A DNA stretch of 64,000 nucleotides from Leptasterias polaris (Eukaryota > Echinodermata > Asteroidea > Forcipulatida > Asteriidae): assembly GCA_037783415.1 (NCBI GenBank), contig JAZGTN010000051.1:62001-126000 (forward strand), given 5' to 3'. Shown here piece after piece: positions 21,705 through 35,800 of this stretch. Within the stretch, counting starts at the first letter, position 1; each line of letters starts with the position of its first letter. Under the pieces are notes generated by a model. The model was not told the origin of the DNA. It did no database searches and worked only from the letters and a program-made list of their open reading frames with translations. A program made the translations under genes and the position numbers.

Positions 21705-23770
21705 TATAGATTAGTCCGAGTCCACTGTTTGGACAAGGAATTCCTGGAGATAACGGGCAAGGCTGGTGGTAAAGACGAAAAGGATGTATAACTCCGGCCT
21801 CTTTCTTTATTATGGAGCTTTCTTGTAATGAGCTCGTCTAAGGGCCCCTGGTGGGGTCCAGAGGCGAAGCTTTTTGGTTTTAGCATGTCTGAATGGCCTA
21901 TAAAAGCTTTCCTTGCTATAAGTATAATATTTACATAACTTTATTCTAAAACTTAGACTTGGTTCAGTAAAGCTGTTGGATTTTGGCTTAATTGTAAGAC
22001 CAGGGAGGACTCTCCAACTTTACAGCCAAGTGAGATTGGTCTACTGTTTCTTCATGTAGGTTTTTGCTATTTTTTAAATAATTCTTTTGGTATTCCACCC
22101 TTATACCATGCAGAAACAGATGGCAGTAGTTATTTGCACTGGGTGAGTTCATTCACCTTGAAAAAAATCCTATTACAACTCCAGTGGTCATGAGGGTTGC
22201 CATTGGTTTGTACACATAAAACTTGGTAAATCCTCAAGGGGTAGATTGCCAGCCTTGTTTGATAACAATCATCAATCATCCTTGTCCAGGGCAGCTTGTA
22301 GCTACCAGGAAGCCTGTGTGACACTTTTGTCTGACAGGTGGAGGTTGTTTATAAAGGTTTCACTATACTAAAACAAACGCCCAGTCAGGGTCTGTTTAGG
22401 TCATGGGTTTGTGAGCTGGAAGGCGGGGCTTCACTGTAATCCTGCTGGTCATCAACCCATTCATAAAAACAGATTGAGGGGATAGACCACTTTTTATAGG
22501 GAATAAACATCTCTAGCCCCTCTGAATAGGCTGAATAATGATGTGAAACAAGCTTCATACCACGGGCGTCATACGATTTCTCAGACTGCTAAACAATTTA
22601 GTATGAGAAATATGAGAAATTATACATGTACAAGTTTTTATGTCATAATGTACACTTTCAAAGAACTCTTGAAACAACAAAAAAACCTTTGAACTACATT
22701 TTAGTATATGCTAGGCAATTGATACACCGTCAGTAATATTTCGTCATCGGTGAGCGTGGTGATTTAAAATAGTCTTGTCCTTAGTATAAATAAAAATGTT
22801 AATAAAATTTTTAAAATTGTGTTATGTACTGAAGGAAACTTAAAATAGTTTTTATAGAAAAATTGAGGCTTTTGGATGTACATGTACCAAATTTTTCACT
22901 TTTAATGCCATGTCTTTTGTACACAGAAACAAAAACGTGCAACAAAAGTGACGTCAAGATGACGTGTAGTCAAAATTGACTAATTAAATATTCACCTCGT
23001 TTAAACGTGGTTAATTAAGCAGAAATTTAATCTAGCAACATTTAAAAAACTAAGTCAAGCCTTCAGCTTCCATATGGTAACAAAATTGCCTGGTGCTTTG
23101 TTTACCTAAAAACAAAATATGGCGTTCGAAAAATTTACTGTAGTTTAGCCAATGGGATTTTGCTGAATCGCTAGGGAAAAAAAGAAGTGTGTTAAAATGA
23201 AAATCTCGACAGAAATAAATGTCTGTTCCGACTGGAAGGTCTAAACAGCTAAAAATCAAAATCTTGACACTACAGACACAATATATGTCCCAACTGATAG
23301 GCGGAACAGCTAATAAAATTCAAGCTGCAAAACACCACTGAGGAGAAGAATAACATTACATGGTTCCGATCACCTTTTGTTATTGCCAATATTTTCTTAT
23401 TTTTTTGATAGCCCATTTTAATAGTCAACTGAGAACATGGACAGGTTGTGATCGGTCAGAAGTATATAATATTAAAGAAGCTCACAGAAACAACGACATT
23501 TTTTGTATAGTCTTGTTTTTTTAAGTTTCTTCTGTACACTATAAATAGCTTGGAAATGAAATGGACATTTCACCCTCATTCTTTCAAAGGTAAATCCTAC
23601 AAGTATTTGATGTGCTATATTGAAAATTGTGAATATTTTGAGGAGGCATCAAGGCCTAAATCTAGAGCAAGAGGCTTGTACAAATGTGGGTTGAAACGTT
23701 CAAGCTGAGCGACTTAGTCTTGTTTTAAGAGCTTATTACCACAGTGGTCTATGAAATAAAGAATTCTTTC
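21705..23770. other. Intergenic DNA 3' of PSMG1
   Basis: 21835-21970 belongs to a GC-rich dispersed family (CTAAGGGCCCCTGGTGGGGT, then TATGTCTGAATGGCCTA-like text) also seen at 45040-45140, 46200-46310 and 46640-46740. A 56-bp segment at 22271-22326 recurs at 24198-24253. No exon recognised. The PSMG1 3' UTR should run leftward from 23771, but I could not pick the polyadenylation site. Confidence 0.4.
22271..22326 (+). repeat. 56-bp direct repeat, copy 1
   Basis: Identical to 24198-24253 (ATCAATCATCCTTGTCCAGG ... CTGTGTGACACTT). The second copy lies next to the left end of the long inverted-repeat element at 24273. Confidence 0.85.
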
Positions 23771-23845
23771 TCATGTATATAGACTGCCTTGAAGAGCTCT
23801 TCTTTCAACAAGCTTCCTCAAGACAAACTCTGCATCAGGATTTTC
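23771..23845 (-). CDS. PSMG1: PSMG1 exon 6 (C-terminus)
   Basis: Preceded on the minus strand by a pyrimidine-rich tract, TTTCTTTTACACAG. Encodes ENPDAEFVLRKLVERRALQG then SLYT and TGA. The human protein ends in a similar helix followed by NIYT. Phase 0 entry matches exon 5. Confidence 0.9.
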   Translation of the reverse strand, partial: ENPDAEFVLRKLVERRALQGSLYT

Positions 23846-26800
23846 CTGTGTAAAAGAAAGATATAAACTCAAATCAGCTTGTTAAGTATAGTATAACAAA
23901 ATAATAATAATTGATTTAAAGGATTCTTTCCAAAAGAGCTAAAGCCCAAGAATTGACAGATATTTTTTACTCCAGGTTCTCGCAAAGCGGAGTACAAATG
24001 TATAGAGAGGAACATGTCACATGAGGCCATTTACAGCCAAACAGATTCAGGATCAACCCTAATCCTAACTAGTCCGTGCAAAAGATGAGAATGAAGTGAG
24101 TCTGAGTCCCACTTTACAACCTGGATTATAATTGGAAAAATTTAGGCTAAAAGGCCTTTTAAAATATAACCAAATAGGACAGTGCACCAATGGAGTAATC
24201 AATCATCCTTGTCCAGGGCAGCTTGTAGCTACCAGGAAGCCTGTGTGACACTTGGGCCTTTTTGTGGGTCCAGGGCTGGTATTCACGAAACTTAACTTAG
24301 TGGAGTACTTAAGTTTTTACTTAAGTCCTAAGCACCCTGCTAACTTAAGTGGGGCGCTTAAGTAGCTATTCACAAAACATCTAAGTACCCCACTTATCTT
24401 AGTACCCCACTTAAATCTAAAAAAGTTAAGTTGTTTAGATCAAGTTAATGCACATGCGCACAAAACATACGTCATCAATGGTTACTTAGAAAAAAAAGAT
24501 GACTCGGACACAATCGATCAATTATTGTCAAACCCTAAAGGCTAGAATGGTCACACATTTTTGCCCAGTGCCAAAACTTAATTGATGAAGTTTTTAATAT
24601 TAATTCATTAATGTTTAAAAAAAATACTTTGTTACGCGTTGACCCTACTTTTTTATACCGTACGCGCGCATTTCACGCACACATATGTAGTTAGACGTAT
24701 GGATATTATAGAAAAGCAATACATTTTAACCTTCTACATTGATGTTAGACGCGCACGTTTTTACAGCAGTCCTGTGTTCAGTTTAAACAATAATATAGTA
24801 TCAGATTGTTATACAATAATGGCACTGGACTCTTAGTTGGCCCCGGATTGGGCTCCTAGTGGGCCCCGAGCCCATAGTGGCCCGGACCCTAGTGGGTCAT
24901 GTACCCTTAGTGGGCCTGGACCCTTTGTGGGCCACGGACCCTTTGTGGGCCGTGCTCGATTTCACAAAGAGTTAAGAATGATCTTTACTGGAAATCAATT
25001 GTAATTGCTAAGTAAAGTGTGATGTCACAATACAAATCAAATACAAATACTGGCAACTCATCTTAAGATGAATCTTAGTGCTTTGTGAAATCGAGCCCTG
25101 GACCCTTTAGTGGGCCCCCGGACCTTACCGGATCCTTTGTGGGCCCCGGACCCTTTGTGGATCAGAGACACTTTGTGGGCTTGGGGCCTTATTCTCAAAA
25201 CTACTTAAGTCACAAAATAATAAGCACCCCACTTACATGTAAATACCAAACTTAGACGAATCTTACTGAGTAAGTGGTATTCACAAAGCAGTTGCGCTTA
25301 GTGCCCCTCTTACTTTCACGTCTTAAATTTAAGTGTGGTCCGACCTGACTTAAGTGGGGCACTAGGGTGTCATGGCAGCTTTTTTACGGATCGCGCACCC
25401 CAGAAATTTTAACGAAAGAATTCTTCGCAGGGAGAGAGTATTCACGAAAGGAGTAATCCATTAGATTAGCAGAATTTACTGACGGTGAACTTTACTCAAG
25501 ATATAGGTTTGATAGAAACAGTGTTTTATTATAACAGCTGATATAAGAGAAGAAATCGACTCACCCACTGCACGTGGCCGCGCTGCTTCTGCTGAAATAA
25601 AGGACCTCATTGCACTACAGTTCTAATCCGATGGAAATTGCGCATTTAAGGCATCAGCAATGCGCCTCAATGCTTCATGTTTGGCTTGTGAAGTAATCTT
25701 GGACGAAAACTTTGGACGTAGAATGTCTTCTCTTTTCCCATTCAGTTACGAGAAGCAACTTCTCCTTCTCAAAAAAGTTTGGCTTCTCTTTAAGGGCCAT
25801 TATTGTATAACAATCTGATACTATTATTGTATAACAATCTGATACTATTATTGTATAACAATCTGATACTATTATTGTATAACAATCTGATACTATTATT
25901 GTTTAAACTGAACACAGGACTGCTGTAAAAACGCGCGCGTCTAACATCAATGTAGAGGGTTAAAACGTATTACTTTTCTATACCTGTGTGCGTGGAACCC
26001 GCGCGTACGTTATATAAAGTAGGGTCAACGTGTAACAAAATATTTTTTTAAACATTAATAAATTAATATTAAAAACTTCATCAATTAAGTTTTGGCACTG
26101 GGCGAAAATGTGTTACCATTCTAGCCTTTAGGGTTTGACAATAATTGATCGATTGTGTCCGAGTCATCTTTTTTTTCTAAGTAACCATTGATGACGTATA
26201 TTTTGTGCGCATGTGCAGTAACTTGATCTAAACAACTTAACTTTTTAAAGATTTAAGTGGGGTACTTAGATGTTTTGTGAATAGCTACTTAAGCGCCTGA
26301 CTTCAGTTAGCGGGGTGCTTAAGACTTAAGTGAAAACTTAAGTACTCCACCAATTTAAGTTTTGTGAATACCGGCCCTGGACCCTTAGTGGGCCCCGGAC
26401 CCTTAGTGGGCCTCAGAACATTTGTGGACTTAGACCCCACGCTTCAATTAGATACTTGCTTGCTGGGTTTCCTATAAAAAACCCTCATCACCTGTAATGA
26501 GTACTCGCCCCTTTACCATACCTTAGACCTGACAATAAAACCCCTTAAATTGCTAAGCATACATTCTTTTACACTTGTATAATGTAATTATGTTACTGAC
26601 ATTGCACAATCTCTGACTTTTGCTTGGACCAACTTCCCTGAAGTTAAAAGGGAACTAAGTAGCCTTATCTAGAAGAGGATAATTTTTGCCCCCCAAAAAC
26701 AATCATGTCTTGCAGTAAATAAATGTCCAGATTGCCCCCATTTTTGAGATTGAAATTTGAGTACATGAGAAACTTTATAAGTCTGCAAGACTGTAAGCCA

Positions 26801-29800
26801 AAAACATGGAATTCTCTTACACTCTTTAAAACTGTTGCTCAAAATCGAGGGGAAATTGGACAGGAATTGCCTCAGATTGCACCACAGAGCAGTGGTACTA
26901 AAGAAGCTATTTGGACTTCATTCCATTTTAAGTTTTGGTAGAACGTATTTTTCAAATGTTTAGAATAACAGAATGGCTAAAACCCAGCTTGTCGTATTCT
27001 GATAAAATATTGACAAGGAACAATCAAGCAGGTAAAGAGATGAATTAGTTTTAGTGGTTCTCCGTCTATTCAGTTGTAATAATGCAAACTTTTTGACCAA
27101 TCAGAGGGTTATATAGTAAGGGTCAACTGATCACCTAATTAGCATATTTTGAGGAGTCCAAAAGTCCATCCATTCATGCTTTACAAGCACTTCATCAATC
27201 CCTGGGACTCGGTGTGACTCAGCTCGAGACCAGTCAAGACAGGAATAAAAGTGGGAACACAGGCGACTTTAGCCACATTAATTTTACCATTGTAAATCGT
27301 TAATAATGGGAATTTGTTTTGGTCAATGCGCTGCCCGTGGCTTTGCATGTCATTCACGGACCCTATTTGTTTCAACTGCGGGGTTATAGTCTTGTTCAAG
27401 TCTGTGAGGGTTATAGTCTTGTTCAAGTCTGTGAGGGTTATAGTCTTGTTCAAGTCTGTGAGGGTTATAGTCTTGTTCAAGTCTGTGAGGGTTATAGTCT
27501 TGTTCAAGTCTGTGAGGGTTATAGTCTTGTTCAAGTCTGTGAGGGTTATAGTCTTGTTCAAGTCTGTGAGGGTTATAGTCTTGTTCAAGTCTGTGAGGGT
27601 TATAGTCTTGTTCAAGTCTGTGAGGGTTATAGTCTTGTTCAAGTCTGTGAGGGTTATAGTCTTGTCCATACCTCAAGTCTGTGATGGTTGTTTTTTGTCC
27701 GCCTAAAACTGGCCCACATCTTGATTTACGAAGTGTTTTGCGAGACCAATAATGCAGACAAAACTAAGTGCAATCTCAGACTTGAAATGGCAGGCTATGG
27801 ATAGCTGGCTTGTTGTGTCCCTTTTTCATTGGTTTACATTGAAAGGTCCATGGTGATTTTCTACCTCCATGATTGGTGGTACATGTATATAGTCCATGAC
27901 CGACAGACACTCATAATCACACCTTGACACATATGGATTTCGAACAAGTCGGTCAGGGTTTTGTAAGTTTGTGCTGTTCTTTTTTTCGCAAGATGTTTTA
28001 AGTGTAAATTGATTCATTACACAATTTAATTTTGCAGCTTTAAATCATACATTTTGACTTTTTAAAGTGGTACAAATTGGGCAAATCTGGTCACTAGTCT
28101 AGAGTAAGCTACATGTGTGGTTTCCTCAGAATTAAGTTTATTTCTTTAAAAAAGCCTTTGAATGATGAAATGGGTGATTTTTGTAAAATTACACACAAAT
28201 GTATTCCAGCTTTGAAACCAGAAGTAACAAACAATTTTAGGCAAGCAGCAGAAACATGTACATACTCATGTAATGCAATGACTTACCACCGGGACTAACT
28301 TTACAGGACTCGGACTCAGACAACAGGGACTCAACTACAGCACTGATAACAATATGATGCCCACACTCTCAGGGGTAACTAGAGTCTATTGTTGACACTT
28401 GTGTAAGGTTAAGAAAAGTGTGACTTTGAGTGGCATATTCAATTCATTTAATGACCAGGTTGCTCATTATTAACACGCAGTGAAGATGGCTTCCCACGCT
28501 GTTATTGCCTAAGAATAAAGCTCGCATGGATGCACATTTTGACTCCTCAAAATATGCTGAATAGGTGATCAGGTGGTTATAAATACAGCCTTCTGATTGG
28601 GCAAAAAATTTGCATAAATGCAACTGGATAATTATGGGGTACTCATTTTAACTCACCTGAACAATGTCTTTAAGAGGGTTAGATGATAGTAGAGGCAGAA
28701 ACACCTTGATGTCATCTGTGTCTAGGAACAGGCTATCAAGGAAGCCAATGCACAACAGGCAGGATATACCATATATCTGACAGTGACTTAAGACTGTATC
28801 AAACGCAGGAAAAAAGAATTTGGCATTAACAAATGTCAGTGCAGAGGTTAAGTTTATAGAAACATCTGAGGAAACTCTAAATAGGATTCGAGGCTTTGCA
28901 TGGCAGAGATGAATAATCACTTCACTCTTACAGTACACATTGTACATGTTGTAATGATCTCTTTTGCAAGAGGTTGAGGCTCTGGAAAGATCTGACCCAA
29001 TGTTATGGCGCTGCTTACCACTGAATTACAGAGCATTCTGGGGTAAGCAGAGCCATGAAATTGGACCCTATTTGGTTTGTTTCACAAATTAGCTCTAGCT
29101 ATTGTCAGGAGATGAAGTGAAAAATCAAGAAGAAAAGAAGAGAGAGAGAGACAAAAATTTGATAATTACATTGTGTAGGTGAAGAGTTTAGAATTTTTAT
29201 AGAATTACTATGCTATTGTAAGTATAACTAGAGATTCAGTTTTAGTTAATTACAAAAACAAGGTGTTCGTGAGTGATGTCTTCAAATTATGATTGAAAGA
29301 ATTGGTAACAACATTTTACCTTATCAATAGAATAGATTGTAAAAATCCAAAATTTGGTTCGGGAGTTATGATATTTTCAAATAATAAACAGCAACTTCCG
29401 GTTTGAACCGGAAGTCAAGGTCAAACGGGTCACATTTCTTAAGTTGATACATACTTTTCCAAATATGTATAGATTGTAAAATTCCAATGTGCGGTTCAGA
29501 TGTTATGTTTTATTGAATTATTAAGTTTCAACTTCCGGTTTGAACCAGAAGGCAAGGTCAAATGAGGTCACACTGTGTAGCGTTTGTTAAGTCTTTGGAG
29601 TCCTTTCTGATGACGTTGAGATGATAAAAAACAAGTGTGTAGTTCAGGAGTTATGATTTTTTTCAAATATTGAATTTCAATCTCTGGTTTGAAATGGAAG
29701 TCAAGATCAAATGGGGTCACATTCTGCGTATTGTTTCTCAAGTTGTTAAAGACTTTCCCAATTATGTATAGATTGTAATAAACTGTTGTGTGGTTCAGAA

Positions 29801-32800
29801 ACTATATTTTTTTAAAATATAAATATTAACTTTCAATTTCCGGTTTGTACAAAAAGTCAAGGTCAAACAGGTCACATTTTGTGTAGCGCATGTTTTGTTA
29901 AGTAAGACCTTTCAGATGATGTTTAAATTGTTAAGAGTTTTTCAAATATTAGATGGTATTGTGTGGGCAATACACAATGTAACAGCAATGATTTATTGTA
30001 TTTTGATACCTGATGACATCATCAAGACATCATCAAGTTTGTGTCATCTTGATACTGAGGTTCAAGTGTCTGATGAGATTCAATGTTAAATTCAATTTTC
30101 AATTTCAATCTTGAGTTATGCTGTTGATAAGCATGAAAAAATATTTTTTGAAGGAAAAAGAACGAAAGGCAAACTTTGACCTAAGGTAACGACCCAGAAG
30201 AAAAGGTCATACGATTTTGGCGTTTACTTTTCAAATGTTGCCCCAGTCTTGAACTATTCTAGCTTTCAAATTCAATGAAATACAGCTAATAGCAAAATGG
30301 TAATTTTTTCAACTTTAAAAAACCTTGTAATTCGACCACTGATGACGCCATCATGACGTAAAATGGTGGCGTCTTCATATTAAGGTTCAATTGATTGATG
30401 ACTTTCAAGGTTCAATTCAGTTTCAATCTTGAGTTATGCTGCCAAGAAGAGTTCCAAGGAAGTAGAAGATAGAGAAACCCCCCCCCAAAAAAAAACACAC
30501 AAAAAAACACCCCAAAACACACAGAGTAAAAGCAAGAGGTGTTTGTGCACATATTGCACGAACACCTAATTACAGTGCTGCAGATCAAGTATTCTACATA
30601 CCTGCTGCACTTACTCCCTTAATAACATTTGGTGATTCCAGTGAAGGGCATGGCTCTTTTGTCCTGCATTGTGTACTTGATTGCAATGATCGTAAAAAGG
30701 GGGCTGGAATCTCTGATGATGACATATGTGTTCTGTACTCTGCAGTGGATGCCACGTCCATTACAATGACTTCCACATCTGTTGAGTGCAAGTTTTGGAA
30801 GAGCTACAAGTGGAATAATGAAAGGGGGGGAACAAAAAAAAGGGGGGAATTTTTTTCTTTTATTTAAAGTATACAAAGTATGCAAAAATAAAATACAATT
30901 CATCTGGAAATGTTTCATTTGATGAAGAGTAAAACATAAACAACATATTTAGGTTAATTCAATAAAACCTTTCCCATAAAATTCATCAAAATCCTATAAC
31001 AAGAAAGTGTTTCCCTGTGTGTTTATGTGATTGAAGACTACACCAGTAAACTGAAAAGCTATATATGGGGTCAGACATTGAGTAGGTCGGATTTTGATTT
31101 AAGTGAGCAAAGATCCTAGAAAATCACACCAGGGAGTTAAGATATGGCTGTGAACATACAAGATCTTTTAAAATTTCTTAAAATATTTGTTTAAAAAAAA
31201 CAATGAATTGGATTAAACCTCCAAAGGCCTCATATATTTATGAGAAACTTACTGACATACACAACTTGTGAGTGGTATAGATGTGGCTTTGGCCAAGTTC
31301 ATCTGCTAAGCCACAGCCATATTCATTTGGTTGACACAGCTCAGCTCAAGCCTATTAGCCAAAATGACCCTATTATTACCTGTTCTGTCCATACATGTGA
31401 TATTTCAGGAAGGACCTCATTTGTACACTGACAGACAAGAACATCTGGATGCTTTTTCAACCGGTAAACTGAGCATGTGCGATGACTTTTAGCAGAATCT
31501 GACCTGCTTAGATCATATTCTATTGTTGCAACGACGTCTAACTTGCTCCACAAAATATAAGCTTCTAGAAAACCTGAATGCACAGAAATGTTCAGATCAA
31601 AAATGAAAACATTAGACTTGATGCAAGTGGAAGAATCAGAGATTATACAAGATGGGACACAGTTTACAATGTGGCTCTCATCAATGGCTTATCACACATC
31701 ATGTACTTCTACTATAGATACATAATGTATTTTGAATAAGCATTTACTATATTAATAGATGTAAATTTTTGCATCGGGGATAATGAATAATTTAGTTTTT
31801 AACCCTACACGATGTGTGTTAAGCACTGTATACTCGGGCAAATCACTCGGGTGGGATGCGAACCCACAACCTCAGCGTTGCTAGAGCAGATGTCTTACCA
31901 CTAGACCACCGAGCTAGCCCGATGGCTAGAGGCAGTTTGAATCATTGGCAGCGGGTAGATGTTAATTTTTGCATCGGGGATAATGAATAATTTAGTTTTT
32001 ACCCTACACGATGTGTGTTAAGCACTGTATACAAATGTACTCAGTACTTTCCCTGGGTTCTGTGAAAAAAATCCACAGGCAAATCACTCGGGTGGGATTC
32101 GAACCCACGACCTGTCTGCTCTAGCAATGACATCGTGGAGGGTAAAAACAAAATTATTCATTATCCCCGATGCAAAAAAGATCTAGTGTGTCCTTTTTTT
32201 AATGCTCATTTACACCAATCTATAGGCCTATAGAAAATTAGATGAAGCAGGCTACGAATTTAGCTTTTATATACAACTATACTTCGAAACTTTATGCTCT
32301 TGGAAAGAAAAAGACTAGCACACAATACATTTAACCTTTTCTAGTGTTGCAATATTTATTTAGTGTACTTTGTTGTGTTCGAGATAACCACTTAAAGTTT
32401 TGTTTCTAACTTATTAATCTGAAGAATTTTGAGAAGTCATTGTTTCTTTTGCTTTCCTAATTTATGTTTTAACTATTTTTAGTTTTCAACGTGCAAATTT
32501 TGTAAAAGTAAAACTTAAATTTGTTCTTTGTGCAAGCAATGGAATAAATGGAGCTGTAAAATAAAGCTCTGATTTCACAGGGAAAAATTACATGTAAGTA
32601 TTCGAGTTTGATTGACCAGTATTTGGGTCATTCCACGCCAACTCACCTAAAATTTTGAAAAATTGACAGTGACCGACTTAGATTTTTTACTTGAAAAATT
32701 TAAGAAGCCAAGATAAAATTTTCATACAGACACAGCCCAGAAACACTGTTTGCAGAAGAAGAAAAAAGTCAAGTCCTTGAGTAATTTGCCACGCCTCAAA

Positions 32801-35800
32801 AACGATAGAATGAAGGGGGTATTTTGGAGCGTTCTCAACACTGGGCCCATATTTCCACCCCTGCCAAACACCCAGTGAAGCTGTGATTGGTCTTTCCTTG
32901 CTTGTGGGCACTCATACATGTACATGTTTACGGTACCTAGACATTAACCATACATGTACATGTATGTCATGTAAAAGCACACTGACATTTCATGTGGGCA
33001 CAAGGGGGGTTCAAAATTTACAAAAGTTACTCATGTCAGTACAATTTTACGTTTTTGGGGACCCATTTCGAAAGGTACAATGCCTCGTTCTGTCACAAGT
33101 GAATGCTAAGTGGGAATTCCTCAGACTACATGTATGTCACGCTGTTACTGTTACTGTTAGAGGCAAGATTTATTACATACATGTAAGAGAGCATCTCAAA
33201 GGTCAGACCACTTGGAATGCTCCAGTCAGAATGTTTTCCAATCCCAATGGGCATACTTGGTGTTCCCAGTGGTCCGCTGGGGATGCTTTTCCCTTTCGAC
33301 ATGTTCCAATAAAAATATTGACTGCAAATTGAGCATTCCCATTTGAACGGTGGCACATTCTCACTCTATTGAGAATGTACACTCTGTATGGGACTGTCAA
33401 GATTAAAACACTATTGCGATCATACACGTATGGGATATTCATTACCTCCAGTAACATTATTGCCATAATTACAGTTTAGAGTCAATTTTATCATGAATTC
33501 ACAGTCGAGCTGTGCCATATCTTCATGAAAAATTGTTAAGAATGACGAAATAGGGGGCCTACAATGTATGCCTGCATGTAAAAAATACGCAATTTGTTTA
33601 AACCACTAAAAAATAGTCTAGGAATACAACTAAAAACAAAACCTGAACTTTCTATTGATGTTTTTGCAACTATAAGAAAGAAAGCTTGGCCCCAAGCTTG
33701 GCAATGGAGTCGTCAACACATTTATATAAATTTCAGCCACACACCGCACAGGCAGCAAGCATGCCAGGAGCAAATGTTCCACTTGGATTTTCCGGTGGAA
33801 CGTTCCCATTTGAATGTTCCCATAATTTATAAGAATGGTCTGAAAGAAATATTTGTTCTAGCGGGCATGTGCTCGTGGTCCTAGATCGGGAATGTTCAAA
33901 TGTGAACGTTTCGTTTGGACAGGAATGTTCCCTTATTTTGAGACGCTTTCCAAGAGATGACAGACATCCATTACAAAATGTTCAATGAAATGTACGGCAC
34001 AAGGATACCAGCATTTGCTGATCTGGAGGTTGTAAAAGCTCCTGAACCATGTGACATAGCAACACTGAATTTAGCCTGAGGAATTCAAATTGAGCGTTCA
34101 GTTTTGGCTGAACAAGGTTTGTATTTGACAGCACTTTACTTATACCCATATTCCAAATAACACTAAATAATAATAAGAACATGTATTTATATAATTATAA
34201 AGCGCTTCAGAACATTTTTCAGAGAGGTTTGAATGAGACAGTAGATAGCTTGATGGATATGAAGAGGGAGTTTGTTCTGTAGTGCAGGTGCAGCTACAGC
34301 AGGTTGACCATAAAGAGTGTGTGTACATGCACCACTAGTAAACTAGATGACCGTGAATTGAAGGAAGACTTTCCAACGGTAGAAGAAATTGTAGTCTGAA
34401 GATACAATGTAGTACATGTACATGTACATGGTACATGTACATGTACATGTACATGGTACATGTACATGTACCTGTGCAAATGGCTCATTGCTTTTATTTC
34501 CTGCTTTATATTTTTTTAATTTACTTTTACCATATTTTTTCTGAGGACATCTTTTGGAATCAATCTCAAATATCATTGCAAAAGATCATTTTAAGTCTTG
34601 CTCTTAACAAAATATTGTGGATGCAAACCTGTTGCTGCAGGACCAACCGCTATGATAAGTGTTCTGCACCTCAATTTCTTTACTTCAGTTTCCTGGATTT
34701 CTTTATTGACATCTGGTTGCCAAGCAAACTGCAGCTCACTGAAAATGAATGTTTATAATGTAAGATTTAATACGCAGCCTGTAAAGAGACAAGGATAACA
34801 AAAATATATAAATTATATTGAGTTCCCTTGAAACAACATGTTTCCTTGAAATGATATATTATTTCATTCCTTAAATTACATTTTGAAGGTTTTGATTATT
34901 ACTTTGAGGCAAGAAATTATTATTTTGAGGGAATTTTGAGGGAACATCAAGGTAGCGAAATAACATTGTGAGGGAATGAAGTAGTATTTTGCAAGACAAA
35001 ATAATATTTTGAGGGAACAAAGTAATACCAAGAAAACCTTTATGGTTGTCCCCTTTTTTTGTTATTATTATGAGATATCGCCTAACATCACAAGGCCATG
35101 GACGGCCACTTCAAGGTGAGGGCTACACTTAACTAATTTGGGCTATCGACCCAAATCAACTGTCACCAGGGACACGTTGCCACCTACTCCTGGGGATGAA
35201 ACAGGGTTACCCCCTTCACAGTCCATAAGGATGTACATGTAGACATGGGTATCATCCACCATGAGCCTGGCTGGTAGAACAGAGTGTTTTATGGGCTCTG
35301 TAAATAATAAATATAGCGTAAACTCCAAACTTCATCGCAGATCTGGTGGCATGATTACATTCATACAAACATCATATGTGTTACATGTAGCTTGATGTTA
35401 GTCCAAGTGGTGTAACTAAGGGGGGAGAATAAGGGGCACGCCCCCCCAATTGATGTACATGTACGTGCCCATTCGGTACCTCCAAACCCCCCCCCCCACA
35501 AATTTGAAATCTTGACTTTTTAGATTAAAAATTACCATAGTAAAGTGTTAAATTTTGTAAGCTTTAATAATGTGATAATTTAATGTTTTTCTAAATTTTT
35601 GTCCATTTATTCACAGACAAGGCATTTGTTTTTACACTCATGTCAGATTATCTTACAAAAATGGCATACTAACAAGACCACTGAAAAGGGGCTTGTATAA
35701 GAGAAATGCAAGCGCTAGAGACGGTTTTGATTGGCCAGAATGGTGCCCCCTCCTGCCCCCTAGTTTTGGCGCTGCTTTAGTCCCAATCTCCAACTGGTAC

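Larger units (their letters stand above)
24273..26377. mobile_element. Long inverted-repeat element, arms about 550-580 bp
   Basis: Left arm 24273-24823 and right arm 25796-26377 are reverse complements with scattered differences. Outer ends read GGGCTGGTATTCACGAAAC on the left and, reversed, GGGCCGGTATTCACAAAAC on the right. Both arms contain the same landmarks, for example GACTCGGACACAATCGATCA (left) against its complement on the right. The centre (about 970 bp) has no transposase; it holds GGACCCTTTGTGGGCC repeats, a nested MITE and another TTATTCTCAAAA-type end near 25190. A non-autonomous DNA transposon or fold-back element in PSMG1 intron 5. The flanks belong to the same GGACCC minisatellite, so the target duplication is unclear. 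Confidence 0.8.

Noticed and set aside
27181..27706. Frames of 108-162 codons in the 27-bp array
   Set aside because: Produced by the repeat period; present on both strands.
31840..31920. Genuine tRNA gene on the minus strand
   Set aside because: Boxes are good, but the same tRNA part plus tail occurs again next to it, as expected of a SINE.
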